Of a stretch of 64,000 bases of DNA, positions 54,135 to 62,231 are shown in pieces (positions within the stretch are counted from its first letter, which is position 1; every line of letters starts with the position of its first letter). This stretch comes from Jiella pacifica (GTDB taxonomy: Bacteria; Pseudomonadota; Alphaproteobacteria; Rhizobiales; Rhizobiaceae), in NCBI RefSeq assembly GCF_010500815.1, contig NZ_JAAAMG010000003.1:62001-126000 (forward strand), read 5' to 3'. Position numbers and translations under genes: made by a program. The notes under the pieces are model-generated. The model was not told the DNA's origin. It ran no database searches and saw only the letters and a program-made list of their open reading frames with translations.

Positions 54135-54929
54135 ATGCGCGCGCGCCTCAAGACCATTCTGCTGTCGAACCCCTGGGAACGCTTCATCGTCTCCCTGATC
54201 ATCGTCAACGCAGTGATCCTCGGCCTGGAGACCGACGTCTCGATCATGGCTTCCTTCGGCCATGTCCTGATCGCCCTCGACACCTTCATCCTCGGGCTCT
54301 TCGTCGTCGAGATCGCCCTGCGCATCTATGCCTTCGGCTGGCGGTTCTTCACGCAGCCCTGGTCGCTGTTCGACTTCTTCGTCGTCGGCATCGCGCTGGT
54401 GCCGGCGACCGGGCCGCTGACGGTGTTGCGGGCGCTGCGCATCCTGCGGGTTCTCCGCCTGATCTCGGTCGTCCCGTCGCTGCGCCGCGTCGTCGGCGGC
54501 CTCGTCGCGGCGCTTCCCGGCATGGGCTCGATCATCGGCCTGTTGCTTCTGACCTTCTACATCTTCGCCGTGATGGCGACGAAGCTCTATGGGCCGACCT
54601 TTCCGGACTGGTTCGGCACGCTCGGCGCGTCCTTCTACACCCTCTTCCAGGTGATGACGCTCGAAAGCTGGTCGATGGGCATCGTCAGGCCGGTGATGGA
54701 GGCGCATCCGACGGCCTGGCTGTTCTTCGTGCCCTTCATCCTGTGCACGACCTATGCGGTGCTCAATCTCTTCATCGGTGTCATCGTCTCGGCGATGCAG
54801 GACGAACAGCTGGCGAATGCCGAGGCGGAACAGTCGCACCGCCACGACGAGAATCTGGAAATCCTCGCCGAGGTGAAAGCGATGCGCGCAGAGATCGCGG
54901 AGTTGCGAGCGGCGAGCGCAAGACAGTGA
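54135..54929 (+). CDS. Bacterial voltage-gated sodium channel (NavBac type)
   Basis: 264 residues with a single six-helix domain. S1 is about 17-33, S2 44-66, S3 78-91, S4 95-112 with gating arginines at 99, 102, 105 and 108, S5 127-150 and S6 193-221. The pore loop has the selectivity filter TLESWSM at 175-181, identical to that of NavAb and one form of the general TLESW motif. After S6 is a polar helix (about 225-262) likely to form the four-stranded coiled coil of the tetramer. It should admit Na+ on depolarisation. Known family members link to salt- and pH-dependent motility and growth. It is divergent from the ATP-grasp gene with only 74 bp between. Confidence 0.93.
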   Translation: MRARLKTILLSNPWERFIVSLIIVNAVILGLETDVSIMASFGHVLIALDTFILGLFVVEIALRIYAFGWRFFTQPWSLFDFFVVGIALVPATGPLTVLRALRILRVLRLISVVPSLRRVVGGLVAALPGMGSIIGLLLLTFYIFAVMATKLYGPTFPDWFGTLGASFYTLFQVMTLESWSMGIVRPVMEAHPTAWLFFVPFILCTTYAVLNLFIGVIVSAMQDEQLANAEAEQSHRHDENLEILAEVKAMRAEIAELRAASARQ

Positions 54930-55019
54930 CGCGTTGAGAAACGCCGCTGTGACGCGGCCGCAAGGACGTCATTTGCGACGCCCGAATCCTCTCTCCCTCT
55001 CTCTCTCTTCGGCTTTGCG

Positions 55020-58000
55020 TCACATCACCGCCAGCCCCGCCGGCCGCCTGAGGTCCAGCGTCGCCGGGAAGGACGGATCGGGGATCTCCCGGATCGGCTC
55101 GTAGGAGCCCGGCGTGTGGCCGATGTCCTCGAAGCGGGCGAGGCGCCTTGCCTCCGCCTCGTAGGAATTGACCGGGAAGGTCTCGTAGCTGCGGCCGCCC
55201 GGATGGGCGACGTGATAGACGCAGCCGCCGAGCGAGCGCTTCGACCAGCGGTCGTAGATGTCGAAGGTCAAAGGCGCGTGAACGGGGATCGTCGGGTGGA
55301 GGCCCGAGGCCGGCTGCCAGGCCTTGAAGCGGACGCCCGCGACCGCCTCCTTGCCGCGGCCGGTCGCCATCATCGGCACCTCGCGGCCGTTGCAGGTGAC
55401 GATGTGGCGAGCCGGGATGAACTCCGACAGCTTTACCTGCAGCCGTTCGACGGAGGAATCGACGAAGCGCACCGTGCCGCCGATCGCCCCGGTCTCGCCC
55501 ATGACGTTCCACGGCTCCAGCGCCTGGCGCAGCTCCAGCGTCATCCCCTCGCGCTCGATCCGGCCGCAGAAGGGAAAGCGGAACTCGGACTGCGCCTCGA
55601 ACCATTCCGGCTTGATCGGATAGCCCGAGCGGGAAAGATCCGCGAGGACGCCCTGGAAATCCGCCCAGACGAATTCCGGCAGCATGAAGCGGTCGTGCAG
55701 CTCGGTGCCCCAGCGCACGAACCGGCCCTCTTCCGGCTCCTTCCAGAACTTCATGATCAGGGCTCGGATCAAGAGCTGCTGGGCGAGACTCATCTTCGGT
55801 TCGGGCGGCATCTCGAAGCCGCGGAACTCGACGAGACCGAGGCGGCCCGTCGGCCCGTCGGGCGAATAGAGCTTGTCGATGCAGATCTCGGCCCGGTGGG
55901 TGTTGCCGGTGACGTCGATCAAAAGGTTGCGGAACAGCCGGTCGGTGAGCCAGGGCGGGGTGGAGAACTGGTCCTGCGTCACCTGCGCCATGGCGATCTC
56001 CAGCTCGTAGAGCTGGTCGTGGCGGCCCTCGTCGACGCGCGGCGCCTGGCTGGTCGGGCCGATGAACAGGCCGGAGAACAGGTAGGACAGCGAGGGATGG
56101 CGCTGCCAGTAAAGAACGAGGGATTTCAGAAGGTCCGGCCGGCGCAGGAAAGGGCTATCCAGCGGCGTCGCCCCGCCGACGACCACGTGGTTGCCGCCCC
56201 CGGTGCCGGCATGCTTGCCGTCGATCATGAACTTGTCGGTGCCGAGCCGCGACTGCCGGGCGTCCTCGTAGACGCCCATGGTGATCGCCTTGGCCTCCTC
56301 CCAGGACGCGGAAGGGTGGACGTTGACCTCGATGACGCCGGGGTCCGGGGCGACGCGGATGACGTTGAGGCGCGGATCGGTCGGCGGTGCGTAGCCCTCG
56401 ATCTGGACCGGCAGGTCTTCCCGGATGGCGATCTCCTCGATCGCACCGAGAAGGTCGAGATAGGCTTCGGTCGATTCCAACGGCGGCATGAAGACGCAGA
56501 GCTTGCCGTCGCGCGGCTCGATGGAGAGGGCGGTTCGCACATGGCCGACGATCTCGCCGACGACAGGCGAGGCAGGACCGCCGGAAGACGCCGCGCTGCC
56601 GGCTGCCGTGCCCGCAGGCAGAGAGCCGAGCGGCTGCATCCTCTGGCGCCCGCCGCCATCACGGTCGGCGCTCTGCGACATCCCGCCGATCGACTGGGTC
56701 ACACCGCCGGCGCCGTCCTGCGGCGCGTCGGTCGGTCCGCCCATGTGCTGCTGCATCTCCACGCGGCCCCATTGCTGGCGGTTCTGGGGCGGCAGAGGCG
56801 GGAAGGGCTGGGTCGGGTCGTCCGGATGGATGAAGGGAAAATCGGCCGGGCCGAGATGCGGCAGCGCCGCCAGCGGCAGGCGGTAGCCCATGGCGGAATC
56901 GCCCGGCACCAGGAAGAGATGCCGGCGCCGGGTCGACCAGCGCTCGGAGAGCCAGCGAACGCGCCGCGCCCGCGCCTGCCAGGCCTGCACCGGCAGGACG
57001 TGACCGGTCGGATTGGGCAGGCCGCGCTCGAACACCTTGGCGAGCCGGGCCCGCTCTTCCCGGTCCTCGAGCTTGGAATCCGTCGGCTCGACGTTTTCGG
57101 GCAGCTGGGCCTCGCGCAGCAGCCAGTAGCCGGCGTCCTCGAAGGCGGGAAGCACGTTTTCGGAGGGCACGCCGATCGCCTCGGCGACGGCCTTGGTGAA
57201 GCGCTCGGACTCGGCGGCGCCGACGGGCGCCGCGTCGGTCTCGCGGGCGATCGCCTGCGGATTCCGCCAGATCGGCGCGCCGTCCTTGCGCCAGTAGAGC
57301 GAGAAGGTCCAGCGCGGCAGCGTCTCGCCGGGATACCACTTGCCCTGGCCGAAATGCAGGAAGCCGCCCGGCGCGAAGCGATCCCGGAGCCGGCGGATGA
57401 GATCGTCGGCGAGCCCGCGCTTGGTCGGACCCGTCGCGTCGGCGTTCCACTCGGCCGCCTCGAAATCGTCGATGGAGACGAAGGTCGGCTCGCCGCCCAT
57501 GGTCAGGCGGACGTCGGCGGCCTTCAGTTCCGCATCAACCCTGGCACCGAGGGCGTCGAGTTCTTCCCAGTTCTCGTCGGTGAACGGGTAGGAGACGCGG
57601 GGCCGCTCGGCGACGCGGGTGACCGTCATCGCAAAATCGAATTCGACCTCGGCATAGTCGACGGCGCCGAAAATTGGCGCCGCGGAGCGATAATGCGGCG
57701 TCGCGGCGAGCGGCACGTGGCTTTCGCCGGTGAGGAGGCCGGAGGTCGGGTCGAAGCCGATCCAGCCGGCGCCGGGCAGATAGACCTCCGCCCAGGCATG
57801 CAGGTCGGTGAAGTCGACGCTGGTGCCGGCCGGGCCGTCGAGGGCGACCTTGTCGGGTTTCAGCTGGATCAGATAGCCGGAGACGAAGCGTGCGGCGAAG
57901 CCGAGATGCCGCATGACGTTGACCAGCAGCCAAGAGGAATCGCGGCAGGAGCCGGAGCCCTTCTCCAGCGTCTCCTCGGGCGTCTGCACGCCCGGCTCCA

Positions 58001-58484
58001 TGCGCACCAGATATTCGACGCGGTTGGCGATCGCCTGGTTCAGCCCGACGAGGAAGTTGACCGTATGGCTCTCCGAGCGGTCGAGATCCTTCAGGAACCG
58101 CTCCACCAGCGGGCCCATCGGCTCGGGCACCAGATAGGCGGCGAGATCGCTCTTCAGGATGGGGTCGTATTCGAACGGCCAGGCCTCAGCGGCTTCTTCC
58201 ACGAAGAAGTCGAACGGGTTGTAGACCGTCATGTCGGCGAGGAGATCGACCTCGATGCGGAACTCCGTCGCCTTTTCCGGGAAGACGAAGCGGGCGAGAT
58301 AATTGCCGAACGGATCCTGCTGCCAGTTGATGAAGTGGTTTTCCGGCGAGACCTTCAGAGAATAAGACGGCACTTTCGTGCGCGAATGGGGGGCGGGACG
58401 GAGCCGGATGACCTGTGGGGCGAGGGTGACGGGACGGTCGTATTTGTAGTGCGTCAGGTGGTTGAGCGCGGCAAGTATCGACAT
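55020..58484 (-). CDS. Large transglutaminase / DUF2126 protein
   Basis: 1154 residues. The N-terminal about 290 are a bacterial transglutaminase domain pair ([16 protein letters not shown]; catalytic Cys in [14 protein letters not shown]; His in [10 protein letters not shown]; Asp in FDPTSG). The remaining part is a DUF2126 domain of about 800 residues ([87 protein letters not shown]). DUF2126 resembles glutamine-synthetase-like amidoligases in published predictions. A Gln/Gly-rich linker lies near residues 570-640. It shares its cassette with the ATP-grasp/alpha-E fusion and probably acts on the same unknown peptide or amide product. Confidence 0.88.
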   Translation of the reverse strand: MSILAALNHLTHYKYDRPVTLAPQVIRLRPAPHSRTKVPSYSLKVSPENHFINWQQDPFGNYLARFVFPEKATEFRIEVDLLADMTVYNPFDFFVEEAAEAWPFEYDPILKSDLAAYLVPEPMGPLVERFLKDLDRSESHTVNFLVGLNQAIANRVEYLVRMEPGVQTPEETLEKGSGSCRDSSWLLVNVMRHLGFAARFVSGYLIQLKPDKVALDGPAGTSVDFTDLHAWAEVYLPGAGWIGFDPTSGLLTGESHVPLAATPHYRSAAPIFGAVDYAEVEFDFAMTVTRVAERPRVSYPFTDENWEELDALGARVDAELKAADVRLTMGGEPTFVSIDDFEAAEWNADATGPTKRGLADDLIRRLRDRFAPGGFLHFGQGKWYPGETLPRWTFSLYWRKDGAPIWRNPQAIARETDAAPVGAAESERFTKAVAEAIGVPSENVLPAFEDAGYWLLREAQLPENVEPTDSKLEDREERARLAKVFERGLPNPTGHVLPVQAWQARARRVRWLSERWSTRRRHLFLVPGDSAMGYRLPLAALPHLGPADFPFIHPDDPTQPFPPLPPQNRQQWGRVEMQQHMGGPTDAPQDGAGGVTQSIGGMSQSADRDGGGRQRMQPLGSLPAGTAAGSAASSGGPASPVVGEIVGHVRTALSIEPRDGKLCVFMPPLESTEAYLDLLGAIEEIAIREDLPVQIEGYAPPTDPRLNVIRVAPDPGVIEVNVHPSASWEEAKAITMGVYEDARQSRLGTDKFMIDGKHAGTGGGNHVVVGGATPLDSPFLRRPDLLKSLVLYWQRHPSLSYLFSGLFIGPTSQAPRVDEGRHDQLYELEIAMAQVTQDQFSTPPWLTDRLFRNLLIDVTGNTHRAEICIDKLYSPDGPTGRLGLVEFRGFEMPPEPKMSLAQQLLIRALIMKFWKEPEEGRFVRWGTELHDRFMLPEFVWADFQGVLADLSRSGYPIKPEWFEAQSEFRFPFCGRIEREGMTLELRQALEPWNVMGETGAIGGTVRFVDSSVERLQVKLSEFIPARHIVTCNGREVPMMATGRGKEAVAGVRFKAWQPASGLHPTIPVHAPLTFDIYDRWSKRSLGGCVYHVAHPGGRSYETFPVNSYEAEARRLARFEDIGHTPGSYEPIREIPDPSFPATLDLRRPAGLAVM

Positions 58485-58715
58485 GGTCGCTTTCGTCTTT
58501 TCGGGGAACGTCCCGTTTCGTTTCCCCCGTAAGCTTACCGTCATCTTGCGGTGCGGCAAGGCGTCTTCGCGCTTCTACGTCGCCACGGGGCGGACGAGGG
58601 GCGGACGTAACGCCGCGATATTCGCGTCGGCCGGGCTTTTGGCCGGAACCAGCCACCCTTCCAAACATTGAAAGGCGCAACGTTTTTCGCGCGGTGCGCG
58701 CGCGCCGAGGTTTCG

Positions 58716-59786
58716 ATGAAGCTGTTTTCCTGCCCCGCCTGTTCCCAGGTCGTGTTCTTCGAGAACGTTCTGTGCGAGCGCTGTGGCCATGCCCTCGGCT
58801 ACGAGCCCGACACGAACCGGATGCTGGCGCTGGAGCCCGACGACGGCATCTTCGTTTCCGCCGGCACCCATTCGGATGGCTCACGCTGGAAATACTGCGC
58901 CAACTACCAGTACGGCGTCTGCAACTGGCTGGTCGCCGGCGACAGCGTCGATCCGTTCTGCCGGGCCTGCAGCCACAACGTCACCGTGCCGGACACTTCC
59001 GACCCGGACAACGTCGCGCGCTGGCGGAGGATGGAGATCGCCAAGCGGCGGATGATCTATACGCTGATCCGTCTCGGGCTGCCGCTGATCACCCGCGACG
59101 AAAATCCCGACGGGCTGGGCTTCGACTTCCTCGCCGAGACGCCGGGCGAGCCGCATGTCATGACCGGTCACGACGACGGCCTGATCACCATCGCCCTCAC
59201 CGAGGCCGATGACGCCGAGCGCGAGAAGCGGCGTACCTCGATGGGCGAGCCCTACCGCACCCTGCTCGGCCATTTCCGCCACGAGGTCGGCCACTGGTAC
59301 TGGGACCGGCTGGTGCGCGACGGCAATCCCGGCGCCCTCGAAGCCTGCCGGGCGATCTTCGGCGACGACAGCGAGGACTACGGCGAGGCGCTGCAACGGC
59401 ACTACCAGAACGGCCCGAAGGCGAACTGGCAGGACGAATACGTTTCGTCCTATGCCGGCGCACATGCTTGGGAAGACTTCGCCGAGACCTGGGCGCACTA
59501 TCTCCACATCGTCGACACGCTGGAGACCGGCCACTGGTGGGGCGTCTCCGTCGACCCCCGGGTGCGCGACTCCGGGCTGTTGACGACGACGATCGACTTC
59601 GACGTCTTCGACCGCCAGGCGGTGATCGGCGACATCGACGAAGCCTGGCTGGCGCTGTCCGCGGCGCTCAACTCCTTCAACCGCTCCATGGGCCATCAGG
59701 ACCTCTACCCCTTCGTCATCTCGGCGACGGTCCGCGACAAGCTCGGCTTTATCCACGATCTGGTGCGGGGCAGGGCGGGGAGCTGA
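58716..59786 (+). CDS. Zinc-ribbon and putative zinc metallopeptidase (DUF2248 type)
   Basis: 356 residues. The N-terminus is a zinc ribbon (Cys6, Cys9, Cys20, Cys23), followed by a second cysteine set (61, 69, 82, 85). The rest is a putative metallopeptidase with HEVGH at 189-193, FGDDSEDYGEALQRHYQNGP and EDFAETWAHYLHIVDTLE supplying the third ligand. It matches PF10005-type proteins, often encoded beside the transglutaminase/ATP-grasp genes. It is cytoplasmic (no signal peptide). It may trim or mature the peptide that the cassette modifies. GAGG lies five bases before the ATG at 58716; it is divergent from the DUF2126 gene. Confidence 0.83.
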   Translation: MKLFSCPACSQVVFFENVLCERCGHALGYEPDTNRMLALEPDDGIFVSAGTHSDGSRWKYCANYQYGVCNWLVAGDSVDPFCRACSHNVTVPDTSDPDNVARWRRMEIAKRRMIYTLIRLGLPLITRDENPDGLGFDFLAETPGEPHVMTGHDDGLITIALTEADDAEREKRRTSMGEPYRTLLGHFRHEVGHWYWDRLVRDGNPGALEACRAIFGDDSEDYGEALQRHYQNGPKANWQDEYVSSYAGAHAWEDFAETWAHYLHIVDTLETGHWWGVSVDPRVRDSGLLTTTIDFDVFDRQAVIGDIDEAWLALSAALNSFNRSMGHQDLYPFVISATVRDKLGFIHDLVRGRAGS

Positions 59787-60344
59787 GGGATCCTCGATCG
59801 CTGTTCTGGGTCGTCAAGTCGCCGGAACAGCATCTGGTTCATGACCCGTCAGGGGCGCAATGACCGCAAGCCGCGGTCGAGCAGTTCGCGCATGAAACGC
59901 GGATACTCTATCCCCCGCAGCGCCGCTTCGGACTTGATGGCTTCGAATTGCCGAAACGGCATCTGCATGGTCGCTCGAGCGACCGACGCGCAGTGTCATC
60001 GTGAACAAGGCGGTTTCGATGTCCGCCTGGATCACACGTTTTCCATATTTGAGCCAATTCCCTGAGTCTCAGTCGACACCCGCGATTTTCATGCAGACGC
60101 GCTTGCGAAAGTTCAGGAACACCGGACAAGGTCTACAACTTGCAATTCTCCTGTCCGATCAGATGGGTTTCCCCATCAGCAAAGCCGTACAACGAAATTT
60201 CATCCCGCCTGAGGGCTGGAAGCGGCGGCCGCAGCTTTAGTTAAGGGCAAGTGCATGGGCGATTCACGCAAGATGAGCGCCCTCGGCCTCGAAGGGACGA
60301 GTGCCCGCACGGCGAAAAAGCCACACACGACGGGGACTGACCAC
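59787..60344. other. Gap before treZ with a relic
   Basis: 558 bp, more AT-rich than its surroundings (60000-60240 especially), which suggests acquired or decayed DNA. It contains a short ribbon-helix-helix-like remnant at 59849-59968 on the minus strand and the treZ promoter region. No other credible gene was found. Confidence 0.55.
59849..59968 (-). pseudogene. CopG/BrnA-like ribbon-helix-helix antitoxin fragment
   Basis: 39 residues from ATG 59968 to TGA: QMPFRQFEAIKSEAALRGI followed by EYPRFMRELLDRGLRSL. The layout (strand, helix, RGI-x-Y-x-R-F turn, helix) matches the C-terminal half of CopG/BrnA-type antitoxins, where about 40-50 acidic residues normally precede. In-frame stop TGA lies 30 bp upstream of the ATG, so the N-terminal half is missing or in another frame. 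No toxin gene is adjacent. It may be a remnant; a real short gene is less likely. Confidence 0.4.
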
Positions 60345-62231
60345 ATGGCACGAACTGCCGATCGCTACGCATTCGAGACGCATTGGGGCCCGCGGCCCGT
60401 CGAAGGTGGGACCGAATTCCGCCTCTGGGCGCCGTCCGCGCCGTCGATCGAGCTCGCCCTCGGCGATGCGGCCGGCAAGCCGGCCGACTTCCTGCCGATG
60501 GAGAAGGATGCTGAGGGCTGGTGGCGGATCGTCACCGACCGGGTGAAGCCGGGCGAGACTTACGGCTTTCGCCTCGAAGGCGGCCTCGTCGTGCCGGATC
60601 CGGCCTCGCGCCGGCAGTTCGGCGACGTCCATTCCCTTTCGGTCCTCGTTGATCCGACGGACTACGAATGGAAAACCGCCAACTGGAATGGCCGCGCCTG
60701 GGAAGAAACCGTCTTCTACGAGCTCCACCCCGGCACCTTCAGCCCGAGCGGAGATTTCGGCGGCATCGTCGAGAAGCTCGACTATCTGAAGGAGACTGGC
60801 ATCACCGCCATCGAGCTGCTCCCCGTCGCCCAGTTTGGCGGGCGTCGCGGCTGGGGCTATGACGGCGTGCTGCTCTACTGCCCGCACGAGGTTTATGGCG
60901 GCGAAGCGGGGCTGAAGCGCCTCGTGGATGCCGCTCACGAGCGCGGCCTGATGGTCTTCCTCGACGTCGTCTACAATCACTTCGGCCCGGACGGAAACTA
61001 TCTCGGGGCCTATGCGCCGGAGTTCTTCCACGAGGAGATCCACACCCCCTGGGGCGCGGCGATCGCCTATGACGAGCAGCCGGTGCGCGAGTTCATGATC
61101 GACAATGCGCTGTTCTGGCTGGAGGAATTCCGCATCGACGGGCTGCGTCTCGATGCGATCGATTCGATCAAGGACACGACCGATACGCCGCTGGTGAAGG
61201 AACTCGCCGCCCGGGTGCGGCAGGCCTTTCCGGGCCGCCACGTCCATCTCACCACCGAGGACGACCGCAACATCACCTGGCACATCGAGCGCGAAGGCGG
61301 CCAGCCGGCCCTCGTGTCGGCAGAATGGAACGACGATTTCCACCACACCGCCCATGTCGTCGCGACCCACGAGGAAGAGGGCTATTACGCCGACTATTCG
61401 AAGAAATCCGTTGCCCAGATGGCCAAGGCCCTGGCCACGGGCTTCGTCTTTCAGGGCGAGCATTCGAAGCATCGCGGACGGGAGGTGGGCGTCTCCTCCG
61501 CCCATCTGCCGCCGACCGCCTTCGTCAACTTCCTGCAGAATCACGACCAGATCGGCAACCGCGCCTTCGGCGACCGTTTGGCCGATCTCGCCTCGCGCCG
61601 GGTGGTCGAGTGCCTGCAGGCGATCCTGCTGCTGTCACCGCAGATCCCGTTGATGTTCATGGGCGAGGAGTTCGGCGCCACCGATCCGTTCTGCTTCTTC
61701 ACCGACTTCGACGGCGAGCTGGGAGCCGCCGTGCGCGAGGGGCGCCGTGCCGAGTTCAAGAAGTTCGCGGCCTTTCATGACGAGGATGCCCGCAAGCTGA
61801 TCCCTGATCCGAACGCCGAGACCACATTTGAGGCCTCGAAGCTCGATTGGTCGGCGATCTCGCGGCCGACCTATCGGCGGCGCCTGGAAATGGTGAAGCG
61901 GCTGCTCGAAAAGCGTCAGAAACTGATCGTGCCGCTGCTTCGCGGCGAACTGCCGGGCCAGAGCGGCGAGTATCACGTCTCCGACGACACCCTCGCCTTC
62001 GTCGTCGCCTGGCATCTGAAGGACGGCGCCGTGCTGCATCTCTTCGCCAATCTCGACGACGAGCCATGGGCGCTTCCGTCCGACGTCGTCACCGGCGACC
62101 TCACCTGCGGCGAACTGCTCCACGCCCACCCGAAGGACGCCGAAGAGACGCTGAAGTCCGGCGTCCTGCCCGGCCCCTCCGTCGTCTTCCGCCTCGAGGG
62201 CCAGAAGCTGCTCGCCGGGGCCGGCCGATGA
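60345..62231 (+). CDS. treZ: Malto-oligosyltrehalose trehalohydrolase
   Basis: 628 residues of GH13 TreZ. The N-terminal beta domain has FRLWAPSAPSIELALGDAAG. The barrel has ETVFYELHPGTFSPSGDF, ELLPVAQFGGRRGWGYDG, nucleophile Asp270 (LRLDAIDSI) and acid/base Glu305 (TTEDDRN). It releases trehalose from maltooligosyl-trehalose made by TreY. The start at 60345 fits family N-termini; an ATG at 60255 has a better ribosome site (AAGGG) but codons with TCA, CCA and AGT between the two are unlike the gene. Its stop overlaps malQ (ATGA). treY presumably follows beyond the window. Confidence 0.92.
   Translation: MARTADRYAFETHWGPRPVEGGTEFRLWAPSAPSIELALGDAAGKPADFLPMEKDAEGWWRIVTDRVKPGETYGFRLEGGLVVPDPASRRQFGDVHSLSVLVDPTDYEWKTANWNGRAWEETVFYELHPGTFSPSGDFGGIVEKLDYLKETGITAIELLPVAQFGGRRGWGYDGVLLYCPHEVYGGEAGLKRLVDAAHERGLMVFLDVVYNHFGPDGNYLGAYAPEFFHEEIHTPWGAAIAYDEQPVREFMIDNALFWLEEFRIDGLRLDAIDSIKDTTDTPLVKELAARVRQAFPGRHVHLTTEDDRNITWHIEREGGQPALVSAEWNDDFHHTAHVVATHEEEGYYADYSKKSVAQMAKALATGFVFQGEHSKHRGREVGVSSAHLPPTAFVNFLQNHDQIGNRAFGDRLADLASRRVVECLQAILLLSPQIPLMFMGEEFGATDPFCFFTDFDGELGAAVREGRRAEFKKFAAFHDEDARKLIPDPNAETTFEASKLDWSAISRPTYRRRLEMVKRLLEKRQKLIVPLLRGELPGQSGEYHVSDDTLAFVVAWHLKDGAVLHLFANLDDEPWALPSDVVTGDLTCGELLHAHPKDAEETLKSGVLPGPSVVFRLEGQKLLAGAGR

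Noticed and set aside
54985-55010. CT-rich tract (CTCTCTCCCTCTCTCTCTC) after the channel gene as a slippage switch
   Set aside because: It lies between the 3' ends of two convergent genes, outside any promoter or reading frame.
55116-58532. Antisense open frame (1138 codons) across the DUF2126 gene
   Set aside because: The sense strand carries the transglutaminase triad and DUF2126 motifs. The antisense translation is low-complexity and arises from third-position GC bias.
60255-60344. ATG at 60255 as the treZ start
   Set aside because: It has a good AAGGG site, but the 30 codons added use rare triplets and are not part of the family; left as an alternative only.
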